DNA from: Pseudonocardia sp. N23
Lineage (GTDB): Bacteria > Actinomycetota > Actinomycetes > Mycobacteriales > Pseudonocardiaceae
Direction: 5' to 3'
Assembly (NCBI RefSeq): GCF_002583555.1
Contig: NZ_BEGX01000047.1
Coordinates: 1-54,160, forward strand
DNA: 54,160 nt
Below, in pieces: positions 25,226 through 32,790 of this stretch (its first letter is position 1; every line of letters starts with the position of its first letter). The notes under the pieces are model-generated. The model had not been told where the DNA came from and made no database searches. It saw only the letters and a program-made list of their open reading frames with translations. Position numbers and translations under genes: made by a program.

Positions 25226-26407
25226 TCAGCTGATGCCGAACGTGACGACCTTGCCGCCGGTCGGCGAGAGGATCCCGGCGCCCATGGGGCTGGTGTTGGC
25301 ACCCGACGGGTCGAAGGACACCTGGACGACACCGTCGTAGGAGGCTCCGCGCAGAGCGGCCGCGACCTTGTCGACGTCGTCGGTGGTGCCGGCCTTCTCC
25401 ATCGCCTGGGCGAGCATCGTGATGTAGTCGTAGTGCGTGAACGGGAACCACGTCACCTTGGCCGGGTCCAACTTGTACTCGGCGGCGTAGCGGGCGATGA
25501 AGTCCTTCACCTTGTCCGTACCCGGGAACGCCGGGTCGGCGCCCAGGACGAGCCACGCATAGTTGTCGATCTTGTCCGCGCGCTGCTGGCCCGGCAGGGC
25601 CGAGATGCCGCGGGTGATGAAGTTCTTGGTCAGGCCCGCGTCGAGCGCGGCGTCCATGATCGCGGCGGCGCGGCCGTCGCCGTTGTAGCCGATGAAGATG
25701 CCGTCGACGCTGCCGCGGGGGATCTGGTTGACGACGGCGGCGAAGTCGGTCGACGCCGGGTCGAAGAAGATCTTCTGCGTGACCTCGACGCCGTTCTGCG
25801 CGAACGCCGGCACGTAGGAGTCGGCGAGCGCGCGTCCGGTGTCGTCGTTGTTCATCAGCATCGCGATGCGCTTGATACCGGGCAGCGCCTTGGTGACGGC
25901 GGGGATGTAGCCGTTGTTGACCATCTTGTCGTCCGATGCCGAGAGCTTGAAGAACGGCTTGTCGGGCTTGACGTAGTTCTGCATCGAGGTGGTGACCGAC
26001 AGGGCCATCACGTTCCCGGTGCGCTCGGCCGCAGTGACCATCGGCGGGATCGCGGGCGACATGTCGCCGCCGATCAGGTAGTGCGCGCCGAAACCGGTGA
26101 TGAGGTCCTGGGCGTTGCGGGCCATGTTGTCGGGGTTGCTGGCCATGTCGGCCGACTTCAGCTCGAACGTGCACTGCTTGCCCGCCACCGTGAAGCCCTT
26201 GGCGTTGATGTCCTTGACGGCCATGTCGATCGAGTTCTGACCGTCGATCCCGAATGCCGCGGCGGCACCGGTGGTGGAGAAGACCGAACCGATCTTCACG
26301 CGGCAGTCGCCACCGGCTGCGGAGCCACTGCTGCCACCGCCACAGGCGGTGAGGACCAGTGCTCCGGCCAGGGTGGCGCCGACCGCGGCGAGGCGGGTGG
26401 AACGCAT
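25226..26407 (-). CDS. ABC transporter substrate-binding lipoprotein (LivK type)
   Basis: A 393-residue type I periplasmic-binding protein. Signal peptide with lipobox LTAC at residues 18-21, so it is a lipid-anchored surface receptor. Then DCRVKIGSVFSTTGAAAAFG and the two-lobe Leu/Ile/Val-binding fold, with YLIGGDMSPAIPPMV and a long second lobe (TWFPFTHYDYITMLAQAMEKAG). Start at ATG 26407, six bases after GGAG. First gene of the importer/ligase operon, with its own operator at 26510-26525. Ligand unknown. Confidence 0.93.
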   Translation of the reverse strand: MRSTRLAAVGATLAGALVLTACGGGSSGSAAGGDCRVKIGSVFSTTGAAAAFGIDGQNSIDMAVKDINAKGFTVAGKQCTFELKSADMASNPDNMARNAQDLITGFGAHYLIGGDMSPAIPPMVTAAERTGNVMALSVTTSMQNYVKPDKPFFKLSASDDKMVNNGYIPAVTKALPGIKRIAMLMNNDDTGRALADSYVPAFAQNGVEVTQKIFFDPASTDFAAVVNQIPRGSVDGIFIGYNGDGRAAAIMDAALDAGLTKNFITRGISALPGQQRADKIDNYAWLVLGADPAFPGTDKVKDFIARYAAEYKLDPAKVTWFPFTHYDYITMLAQAMEKAGTTDDVDKVAAALRGASYDGVVQVSFDPSGANTSPMGAGILSPTGGKVVTFGIS

Positions 26408-26496
26408 TGCAGACTCCTTCGTCCGAGGGGGCCCCGCATGCGATTCCGGTCGGCGGGCTGTCACGACTCGGGCGTCCATGCGGTCGCGCTGGAGGG

Positions 26497-26525
26497 ATTC
26501 GAGCAGATGTTGAAGTCGACGTCAA
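26497..26525 (-). promoter_or_regulatory. Operator and promoter of the importer operon
   Basis: TTGAAGTCGACGTCAA at 26510-26525 is an exact match to TTGAnnTCGAnnTCAA. On the minus strand it contains -35 TTGACG (26520-26525), and 17 bases on lies TCGAAT (26497-26502) as a -10. The start codon is about 90 bases downstream. Confidence 0.65.
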
Positions 26526-26617
26526 GTCCGAGTTGTGGACCGGGTCACACCGATCGCGTCCACACCGGACCGCCCCGACCTGCGACGACGTCGCCCGGGG
26601 TAGCAGCACTGCTCCGT

Positions 26618-27838
26618 TCAGTCGCGGCTGATGACCAGCGAGCTGTTCTGACCGCCGAACCCGAAGGCGTTGACCTGCACGACGTCGATGTCGGCCTTCG
26701 CCGGCTCCCCGACGACGATCCGGAACCTCGCGCCGTCCTCGACCTCCGACGTGCCGCCCACCGGTGGCAGCGCCCCGATCTGCATCGCCTGCAGCCCGGC
26801 GATCACCCCCATCGCCGCTGACGCGGCCCCGGTGTGCCCGACACTGCCCTTGATCGACGTCACCAGCAGCGAGTCGCCGCGGTCGCCGAAGACGTCGTTG
26901 ACCGCCTTGATCTCCACCGTGTCGCCCTTGGGCGTGCTCGTGGCGTGGGCGACGATCGCGTCGACGTCCGACGCCGCGATACCGGCGTCGGCGTGCGCAC
27001 GGCGGATGGCCTCGGCCTCCCATTGCGCGCTCGGGTCGGGAGAAGAGGGGTGGTACCCGTCGGAGAGCGACGCGTAGCCGCGGACCACCCCGAGGATCCG
27101 GGCCCCCCGGGCGACCGCGCGTTCGTAGCGTTCCAGCACGAGGACGGCGGCGCCCTCGCCCTCGACTATCCCGGTCCGGCGGACGTCGAAGGGCAGCATG
27201 GCCATCGCCGGGTCGGCGGTGCCCTGCGACATCCCGTAGGAGGTCTGGGCCCAGTAGAGGATCTCGGTCAGGCCGTGCTCGGTGCCGCCCGCGATCATCA
27301 CGTCGGCCCGGCCGGCCTCGATCATCTGCGCCGCCGTGCCGATCGCATCGTTCGCCGACGCGCAGGCCGACGACACCGTCAGCAGCGGGCCGTGAAGCTT
27401 CCACCGCAGCGCGAGCTGGCCCGCGGCCATGTTCGGCCAGGCCTTGATGTTGAGCTTGCGGTGGATGGCCTGCGGTCCTTCGAGGTCCAGCGCACGCTGG
27501 GCCTCGGCGAGCGACTGCACGCCCGACATCGTGGTCCCGACGACGACGCCGGTGCGCTCGGGATCGAGCTCCTCGCCGTGGTCGGCGACGGCCTGCGCCG
27601 CCGCCGCGATGGCGTACTGCGCGAAGACGTCCGTGCCGTCGACGACGCGCGCGTCCATCCAGGCGAGCGGGTCGAAGCCCTCGATCGTCGACACCCAGGC
27701 GTGACGGCCTGCGGCAGGGTCGGCCCAGGGGGCCTCGACGATCCGGATCCGGCCGTCCTGCAGGGCTGAGGTGAACTCACCCGCGCTCTGCCCCAACGGC
27801 GAGACGATCCCGATCCCGGTGATGGCGACGCGCTCCAT
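26618..27838 (-). CDS. Beta-ketoacyl-ACP synthase II-like protein (FabF/KasA type)
   Basis: A 406-residue ketosynthase with an intact triad: Cys in VSSACASAND (about 163), His in AHATSTPKGD (about 300), His in SIKGSVGHTGAAS (about 337) with its lysine, and the NAFGFGGQNSSLV ending. Such enzymes condense malonyl-ACP with an acyl chain. No acyl carrier protein, malonyltransferase or reductase is nearby, and it stands alone under the same operator as catabolic genes, which is odd. It could remodel an acyl chain, or serve in a small acyl product. GGAGG lies six bases before ATG. Confidence 0.92.
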   Translation of the reverse strand: MERVAITGIGIVSPLGQSAGEFTSALQDGRIRIVEAPWADPAAGRHAWVSTIEGFDPLAWMDARVVDGTDVFAQYAIAAAAQAVADHGEELDPERTGVVVGTTMSGVQSLAEAQRALDLEGPQAIHRKLNIKAWPNMAAGQLALRWKLHGPLLTVSSACASANDAIGTAAQMIEAGRADVMIAGGTEHGLTEILYWAQTSYGMSQGTADPAMAMLPFDVRRTGIVEGEGAAVLVLERYERAVARGARILGVVRGYASLSDGYHPSSPDPSAQWEAEAIRRAHADAGIAASDVDAIVAHATSTPKGDTVEIKAVNDVFGDRGDSLLVTSIKGSVGHTGAASAAMGVIAGLQAMQIGALPPVGGTSEVEDGARFRIVVGEPAKADIDVVQVNAFGFGGQNSSLVISRD

Positions 27839-27881
27839 GCAGACCCTCCGCCGACGCGACTTCGCAGTTTCCGACAATCCG

Positions 27882-27910
27882 ACCTTGCATGAACTCGACG
27901 TCGAAGTCAA
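27882..27910 (-). promoter_or_regulatory. Operator and promoter of the ketosynthase gene
   Basis: TCGACGTCGAAGTCAA at 27895-27910 matches the shared palindrome with one mismatch. On the minus strand the -35 is TTGACT (27905-27910) and the -10 is CAAGGT (27882-27887), 17 bases apart. The site also lies upstream of the divergent tetR gene at 28024. Confidence 0.55.
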
Positions 27911-28023
27911 TATTTGTGGAGGTCGCGCATCGGTCCCCGGCGGCGCCGGGGATACGATCACCCGGCCCCGTGCGGGCCCACACGCTCCGCAACGGCCGCA
28001 ACGCGTGGGAGAGGTGCGACCCG

Positions 28024-28692
28024 ATGACCGAGACCGCGGAGGGCGCGGCGACGGACGCCGCCGCAATCCCGTCCCGCAGAGCCGTGCCCGCCACCGCCCG
28101 CGGCCGACGCAGCCGCCAGGCGCTGCTCGACGCGGCCCGCGTCGTGTTCGCCCGCGACGGCTTCACCGCCGCGCGCATCACCGACATCTCCGACGAGGCC
28201 GGCGTCGCGCACGGCTCCTTCTACACGTACTTCAAGTCGAAGGACGAGATCTTCCTGGCGCTCATCGAGGAACTCGAGGAGGACCTGCGGGTCAGCGGCG
28301 ACGGCGAGCGCGCCGCGGCTCGTGCGGGTGGCGGCGATGCCTATTCCCGCATCCTGCGCGCCAACACCGACTACCTGACCGCCTACCACCACAACCGCGG
28401 GATCATGGTCGTCTGGGAGCAGGCCGCCACGCTCAACCCCGAGGTCGCGGAGCTGCGCAGCCAGGCCAGCGAGCGGGCCGTCTCGCGGATCATCCGCGCG
28501 ATCGAGCACATGCAGGCCGACGGCGAGGTCCAGACCGCGATCGACGCCCGCTACGCCGCCACCGCGCTCACCGGCATGGTCAGCAACTTCGCCTACCGCT
28601 GGTGCCTGCGCGACGAGGACTTCGAGCTCGACAAGGCTGCCGAGCAGTTGAGCCTGTTGTGGGCCAACGCGTTGGGCATCCCCGCACCCTGA
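28024..28692 (+). CDS. TetR family transcriptional regulator
   Basis: A 222-residue TetR protein. DNA-binding region at about 25-72: RGRRSRQALLDAARVVFARDGFTAARITDISDEAGVAHGSFYTYFKSKDE. The C-terminal ligand domain ends LSLLWANALG. Its recognition helix region (GVAHGSFYTYF) is nearly the same as in the TetR at 16192-16842 (GVAHGTFYTYF), which suggests that both see related DNA sites. It is divergent from the ketosynthase gene, with the shared palindrome between. Start chosen at ATG 28024, after GAGAGG; longer frames upstream have no support. Confidence 0.92.
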   Translation: MTETAEGAATDAAAIPSRRAVPATARGRRSRQALLDAARVVFARDGFTAARITDISDEAGVAHGSFYTYFKSKDEIFLALIEELEEDLRVSGDGERAAARAGGGDAYSRILRANTDYLTAYHHNRGIMVVWEQAATLNPEVAELRSQASERAVSRIIRAIEHMQADGEVQTAIDARYAATALTGMVSNFAYRWCLRDEDFELDKAAEQLSLLWANALGIPAP

Positions 28693-28727
28693 CCCCACTC
28701 ACGAGGCCCGACCTGCGGCTTCCTGGT

Positions 28728-29798
28728 TCACGCGTGTGCCAGGATCGCCGTCGCCCGCCGCACCAGCTGCGGGATCAGCTCGCCGCGGGTGGCCATCCGT
28801 CGGTCCGTGCTCTCCCCGCGCAGCCAGCGGCTGTGCAGCTGCTGCAGCACGACGATCGTCTTCCACGCCGCGAACGCCTCGTACCAGGCGCTGTCGCCGA
28901 CGTGATGGCCCGAACGGTGTGCGTAACGCTCCACGACCTCAGCACGGCTCGGCAACCCGATCGTCTCCAGCCCGGGTGGGGTGATCGCGCGGGCGTCGGG
29001 GGCGTCGCCGGGGTCGGGCCAGTAGTTGAGCAGGATGCCCAGGTCGACCATCGGGTCGCCGAGCGTGGCCATGTCCCAGTCGAACACCGACACGACGACG
29101 TCCGGGTCGTCCGGCGCGAACTGGCAGTTGTCGACCTTGTAGTCGTTGTGCAGCACCGCCGCGCGCGGCGACACCGGCATCGTCGACGCCAGGTGCTCAC
29201 CGATGCCGTCGATGCGCCCGGCGAGTGCGCCGGCGTCGCCGCCCACGCGCTCCCAGCGCCGCCGCCAGCCGCGGACCTGGCGTTCCAGGAAACCGTCCGG
29301 CTTCCCCAGGCCATCCAGGCCGCACGCCACCGGATCGACCCGGTGCAGGTCGGCGAGGGCGTCGACGACCGCGAACCCGATTCGGTGCGCCGCGTCGGGC
29401 GAGTCCGCCATCGTCGACGGCACCGCACCCCACACGACGACACCCGGCCGGTACTCGACGACGAGGAAGTCCGACCCGACGACCTCGTGGTCGTCGCAGA
29501 ACGCCAGCGCACGCGGCGCACGCGGGTACTGCTGCCACAGCGATGCGAGCGTCGTGTACTCGCGGCGCATGTCGTGCGCGCCGGGTGCGATCTCGCCGAA
29601 CGGCGGCCTGCGCACGACGAGCCTGCGGTCGCCGAAGGACACCCGGTAGGTCAGGTTGGCCGAGCCGTTGGGGAACTGCTCGACCACGAACGGCCCGTCC
29701 AGCCCCTCGACGTGTTCGCGCAGGTAGCGCTCGAGCGCGACCCAGTCGAGCTCCTCGCCCGGCCGGACGGCGGCGACCTCGTCGGGATCCTCGTTCAC
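28728..29798 (-). CDS. Phosphotransferase (APH) family protein, ACAD10/11-kinase type
   Basis: A 356-residue aminoglycoside-phosphotransferase-fold protein. The kinase parts are a nucleotide-binding N-lobe (QFPNGSANLTYRVSFGDRRLVVRRPPFG), the catalytic loop LHNDYKVDNCQF and the metal-binding VFDWDMATLGDPMVDLG. In mitochondria the same domain is fused to acyl-CoA dehydrogenases ACAD10/11, where it phosphorylates 4-hydroxyacyl-CoAs; bacterial stand-alone copies near acyl-CoA genes are thought to do likewise. GTG start four bases after the NodN-like gene's stop. Last gene of its operon. Confidence 0.9.
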   Translation of the reverse strand: MNEDPDEVAAVRPGEELDWVALERYLREHVEGLDGPFVVEQFPNGSANLTYRVSFGDRRLVVRRPPFGEIAPGAHDMRREYTTLASLWQQYPRAPRALAFCDDHEVVGSDFLVVEYRPGVVVWGAVPSTMADSPDAAHRIGFAVVDALADLHRVDPVACGLDGLGKPDGFLERQVRGWRRRWERVGGDAGALAGRIDGIGEHLASTMPVSPRAAVLHNDYKVDNCQFAPDDPDVVVSVFDWDMATLGDPMVDLGILLNYWPDPGDAPDARAITPPGLETIGLPSRAEVVERYAHRSGHHVGDSAWYEAFAAWKTIVVLQQLHSRWLRGESTDRRMATRGELIPQLVRRATAILAHA

Positions 29799-29802
29799 CC
29801 GG

Positions 29803-30228
29803 TCATCCCCCCTCGAAATGGAAGCGCGCCAGCAGCCGTGCGGTGCAGGCGAGCGCGGCGCTGTCGGCCCGCTCGACGGCGACGGCCAGCGCGACCTGGA
29901 CCGCACCGCCGCGGCCGGGCGCGGCATCCTCGATCCGCCCCCGCAGCCGCACTCGCGTCCCGACGGGGACCGGCTCCCCGAAGCGGACGTCGTCGAGGCC
30001 GTAGTTGACGCCCATCGATGCGCCCGGGACGGCGAACACCTCGGCCAGCGACGCAGCCGCGAAGGAGAGCACGAGCGTGCTCGGCAGTCCCCCGGCCCAG
30101 TCCACGTCACCTGTCGCGCGGGCGAACTCCGCGGACCGGGCGGCATCGACCTCGACCCAGCCGGTCGCGCCCAGGTCCCGACCCGACGCGGCGACGAGCT
30201 CGGCGGCGGTCGCGAAGGAGGCGGTCAC
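29803..30228 (-). CDS. NodN/MaoC-like hotdog protein lacking the catalytic loop
   Basis: A 141-residue hotdog-fold protein. Its ends match NodN-type MaoC dehydratases: WVEVDAARSAEFARATGD at the start and GASMGVNYGLDDVRFGEPVPVGTRVR after. Between, where the family has a W-I-H-x-D stretch followed by a Gly-rich loop and a second His, this protein has only VDWAGGLPSTLVLSF, about 14 residues shorter. The catalytic His (and most likely Asp) is therefore gone. Frame and codon use are otherwise intact, and it overlaps the enoyl-CoA hydratase by four bases. It may be a non-catalytic binding subunit, or recently inactivated. Confidence 0.85.
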   Translation of the reverse strand: MTASFATAAELVAASGRDLGATGWVEVDAARSAEFARATGDVDWAGGLPSTLVLSFAAASLAEVFAVPGASMGVNYGLDDVRFGEPVPVGTRVRLRGRIEDAAPGRGGAVQVALAVAVERADSAALACTARLLARFHFEGG

Positions 30229-31022
30229 CGGCCCTCGAACCGCGGCGGTCGCTTCTCGACGAACGCCGCCACCCCTTCGGCGACGTCGGCGCTGTCGTTG
30301 ACGACGTCGACGGCGAACTCGGCGTCGCCCAGTGCCTGGTCGAACGACGTGCCTGCCGCACGGAGCATCAGCTTCTTCGCGACCCTCACCGCCAGCGGCG
30401 CCTTCGCGGCGAGCGTGGCGGCCAGCGACGCGGTGTGCTCGCGGAGCTTGTCGTCGGGCACGACCTCACCGACGAGCCCCAGCTCACGGGCCCGTTCGGC
30501 GTCGTAGACCTCGCCGAGCAGCGTCATCCGCAGTGCGGCCTCCATGCCCATCGCGCGCGGGAAGAGCCAGGCGCCGCCCTCGTCCGGCAGCAGGCCGACG
30601 CGACCGCTGGTGTCGCCGAGCCGCGCGCTCGCGCCGGCCACCCGCAGGTCGCACAGCAGCGCGAGGGTGAGCCCACCCGCGACGGCGACGCCGTTGACCA
30701 TCGCGATCGTCGGCTTGTCGAGGCCGTGCAGCAGCCGGCCGACGCGGTGCATGCCCTCGCGCATCACCATGGCGTGGCCGAGCTGGCGGCGGTGCGCCTC
30801 GTCGACCTCGTCGGTGTTGCGGACGTCGCCACCGGCACAGAACGCCCGTCCCTCTCCGGTGAGCACGAGGACACGGGTGTGATCGTCGGCCTGGTAGCGG
30901 GTGAGGACGTCGACGATCTCGTCGCACATGACCGTCGTGTACGCGTTGAGTGCCGCGGGCCGGTTCAGCGTGAGCCACCCGACGTGGTCGGTCGTCTCGT
31001 AGCGAATCGTGCGGTAGCTCAT
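30225..31022 (-). CDS. Enoyl-CoA hydratase/isomerase family protein
   Basis: A 265-residue crotonase with FCAGGDVRNTDEV and NGVAVAGGLTLALLCDLRVA (oxyanion-hole loops) followed by LPDEGGAWLFPRAMG, which keeps the acidic Asp/Glu pair of active hydratases or isomerases. It should hydrate or isomerise an enoyl-CoA of the pathway. It overlaps the biotin-carrier gene and the NodN-like gene by four bases each. Confidence 0.92.
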   Translation of the reverse strand: MSYRTIRYETTDHVGWLTLNRPAALNAYTTVMCDEIVDVLTRYQADDHTRVLVLTGEGRAFCAGGDVRNTDEVDEAHRRQLGHAMVMREGMHRVGRLLHGLDKPTIAMVNGVAVAGGLTLALLCDLRVAGASARLGDTSGRVGLLPDEGGAWLFPRAMGMEAALRMTLLGEVYDAERARELGLVGEVVPDDKLREHTASLAATLAAKAPLAVRVAKKLMLRAAGTSFDQALGDAEFAVDVVNDSADVAEGVAAFVEKRPPRFEGR

Positions 31023-31261
31023 GAAAGCCGCTCCTCGCCCGCGTCGACGATCGCGATCAGGTCGCCGCTCTGGACGACGTCCCCCACCGCGACGGCGACC
31101 GACACGACGGTCCCCCCGGTCTCACTCACCACGGGAATCTCCATCTTCATCGACTCGAGGAGCACGATGGCCTGACCGCCCGCAACGCGCACGCCGGCGC
31201 CCGCATTGATCTCGAGGACCGACGCGACGAGCTCGGCCCGGATCTCCTCACGGGGCTCCAC
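31019..31261 (-). CDS. Stand-alone biotin carrier protein (80 aa)
   Basis: An 80-residue biotinyl domain. The biotin lysine is in ESMKMEIPV at about residue 44-52, flanked by GQAIVLL and the usual GTVVSVAVAVGDVVQSGDLIAIV. It would carry CO2 on biotin for a carboxyltransferase; the only one here is at 16839-18239, under the same operator. No biotin carboxylase is in the window, so that part must come from elsewhere, or the pair acts as a decarboxylase. The GTG start lacks a ribosome site but lies eight bases after a good -10, so the mRNA is probably leaderless. A longer frame running through the operator is rejected. Confidence 0.88.
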   Translation of the reverse strand: MEPREEIRAELVASVLEINAGAGVRVAGGQAIVLLESMKMEIPVVSETGGTVVSVAVAVGDVVQSGDLIAIVDAGEERLS

Positions 31262-31269
31262 GGGGGGGC

Positions 31270-31312
31270 ACGCTACGCAGTAATTGATTTCGACGTCAAG
31301 TTCGGTTACCGT
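31270..31312. promoter_or_regulatory. Back-to-back promoters sharing one perfect operator
   Basis: TTGATTTCGACGTCAA at 31284-31299 is an exact palindrome match. Each half is a -35. Plus strand: TTGATT (31284-31289), 17 bases, TACCGT (31307-31312), seven bases to GTG 31320. Minus strand: TTGACG (31294-31299), 18 bases, TAGCGT (31270-31275), eight bases to GTG 31261. Both transcripts look leaderless. One bound repressor would block both promoters. Confidence 0.75.
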
Positions 31313-31319
31313 CCGATTC

Positions 31320-31682
31320 GTGACCACGACGTCTGCGAGCGCCGCCGACCTCTTCTTCACGGCCGCCACTGCGGGCGACTGGGACGGCATGCGCGCCGCC
31401 GTCGCCGACGGCGCCGTGTTCTGGCAGAACGTCGACGGCACCGAACGCACCGTCGACCAGGTCATCCGCTACACCGGCAGACTGCTGCTCACCGGTGGGT
31501 TCACCTACCGCGACGTGCGGCGGCTCGTCGCCCCCGACGGCTTCTGCGAGCAGCACACCGTTCGGTTCCACGACGACACCGGCACGACCACCGCCGAGTA
31601 CGCGGTCTGCGTCGTCGCCCGGGTCGACGAGGCCGGCCTGATCACCCGGCTCGACGAGTACCTCGACGGCTCGCCGGGCTGA
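31320..31682 (+). CDS. SnoaL-like/NTF2-fold protein
   Basis: A 120-residue alpha+beta barrel protein of the SnoaL/NTF2-like superfamily: an N-terminal helix pair (AADLFFTAATAGDWDGMRAAVADGAVFWQN), a middle strand region (GGFTYRDVRRLVA) and the ending ITRLDEYLD that is typical for this fold. Such proteins are small isomerases, hydrolases or cyclases. Start at GTG 31320, seven bases after the -10. The SDR gene follows 21 bases on and is probably cotranscribed. Activity is unknown. Confidence 0.82.
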   Translation: MTTTSASAADLFFTAATAGDWDGMRAAVADGAVFWQNVDGTERTVDQVIRYTGRLLLTGGFTYRDVRRLVAPDGFCEQHTVRFHDDTGTTTAEYAVCVVARVDEAGLITRLDEYLDGSPG

Positions 31683-31703
31683 CAACTTTTCTCGGAGGCA
31701 CCT

Positions 31704-32627
31704 GTGGGAGATCTCTGTTCGGGCCGTACCGTCCTGGTCACGGGTGCGGGACGCGGCATCGGGCGGGCGCACGCGCTCGAGTTCGCCCGCCAGGGCGCTC
31801 AGGTCGTCGTCAACGATGCCGGGGTCGAGGTGGACGGCACCGGCGGCACGCCCGAGGTCGCCGACGCGGTCGTCGCCGAGGTCCGCGAGGCCGGCGGCGC
31901 GGCCGTCGCGTCGTACTCCGACGTCGCGTCCTCCGAGGGCGCCGACGCCGCCGTCGCACTCGCGCTGGACGCGTTCGGCAGCCTCGACGTCCTGGTCAAC
32001 AACGCCGGAATCCTGCGGGACCGGATGCTCGTGAACACCGTCGACGAGGAGTGGGACGAGGTCCTGCGCGTGCACCTGCGCAGCGTCTTCGCCTGCACCC
32101 GGGCGGCGTCGCGGCTGTGGCGGGAGCGATCGAAGGCCGGTGAACCCGTCGACGCGCGGGTCATCAGCACATCGTCGCCGTCGGGGCTCTACGGCAACGT
32201 CGGGCAGAGCGGCTACGGCGCAGCCAAGGCCGGGATCGCCGCGCTGACCGTCATCGCGGCGACCGAGCTGCAGCGCTACGGCGTCACCGTCAACGCGATC
32301 GCGCCGGGCGCCCGCACCCGGATGACCGAGAACCTCTCGGTGCTCGACGGCGTCGCCGGCCCGGAATCCGGCTTCGACGAGATGGCCCCGGACAACGTCG
32401 CGCCGCTCGTCGTCTGGCTGGGGTCGACCCGGTCGGCGGGTATCACCGGCCGGGTCTTCAACGTCTGGGGTGGCCGGATCAGCGTGGCCGAGGGGTGGAG
32501 TGCGGGGCCGTCGGCCGACAAGGGCGCGCGCTGGGACGCCGCCGAGCTGGGCGAGGTCGTCCCCGACCTGGTCGCGCGGGCCGCCCCGAACGCCGACATG
32601 TGGGGCGAGCGCCCGAAGACCCCGTGA
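31704..32627 (+). CDS. SDR, 3-hydroxyacyl-CoA dehydrogenase (MFE-2-like)
   Basis: A 307-residue SDR. TGAGRGIGRAHALEFARQGAQVVVND with the early extended NDAGVEVDGTGG loop, NNAGILRDRML, ISTSSPSGLYGN and the catalytic YGAAKAGI match the hydroxyacyl-CoA dehydrogenase unit of peroxisomal multifunctional enzyme type 2, which works on (3R)-hydroxyacyl-CoAs. Ribosome site GGAGG, five bases before GTG. The stop codon lies inside the left arm of an inverted repeat (32618-32651). Confidence 0.92.
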   Translation: MGDLCSGRTVLVTGAGRGIGRAHALEFARQGAQVVVNDAGVEVDGTGGTPEVADAVVAEVREAGGAAVASYSDVASSEGADAAVALALDAFGSLDVLVNNAGILRDRMLVNTVDEEWDEVLRVHLRSVFACTRAASRLWRERSKAGEPVDARVISTSSPSGLYGNVGQSGYGAAKAGIAALTVIAATELQRYGVTVNAIAPGARTRMTENLSVLDGVAGPESGFDEMAPDNVAPLVVWLGSTRSAGITGRVFNVWGGRISVAEGWSAGPSADKGARWDAAELGEVVPDLVARAAPNADMWGERPKTP

Positions 32628-32790
32628 GTGGCGATGGTCGCCACAACGACCATGGAGACGACATGGCCGCCAGTTGCGACGACGTCATCGTGTGCGCGGG
32701 GTCCTCCGGGGCTCGGGCATCGGACCGCGCGCCGCGCTCCCTGCATTGGGCGTCGAGGTCGCCGTGGCGACCATCGCCACTCACAGGGTC
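32618..32790. repeat. 34-bp inverted repeat carrying the stop codons of two convergent genes
   Basis: Arms 32618-32651 and 32757-32790 are reverse complements at 31 of 34 positions, including a perfect 21-base core. Each arm also folds on itself (GTGGCGA, three bases, TCGCCAC). The SDR stop codon (32625-32627) and the acyl-CoA ligase stop codon (32781-32783) lie at the same place in the two arms. The 105 bases between carry no gene. It looks like a REP/BIME-type or miniature element that now also works as a two-way terminator. Confidence 0.85.

Noticed and set aside
23384..26821. An 1145-codon plus-strand frame across three minus-strand genes
   Set aside because: Asp/Arg/Gly-rich shadow of the livH, ligase and receptor genes, which all have clear family motifs on the other strand.
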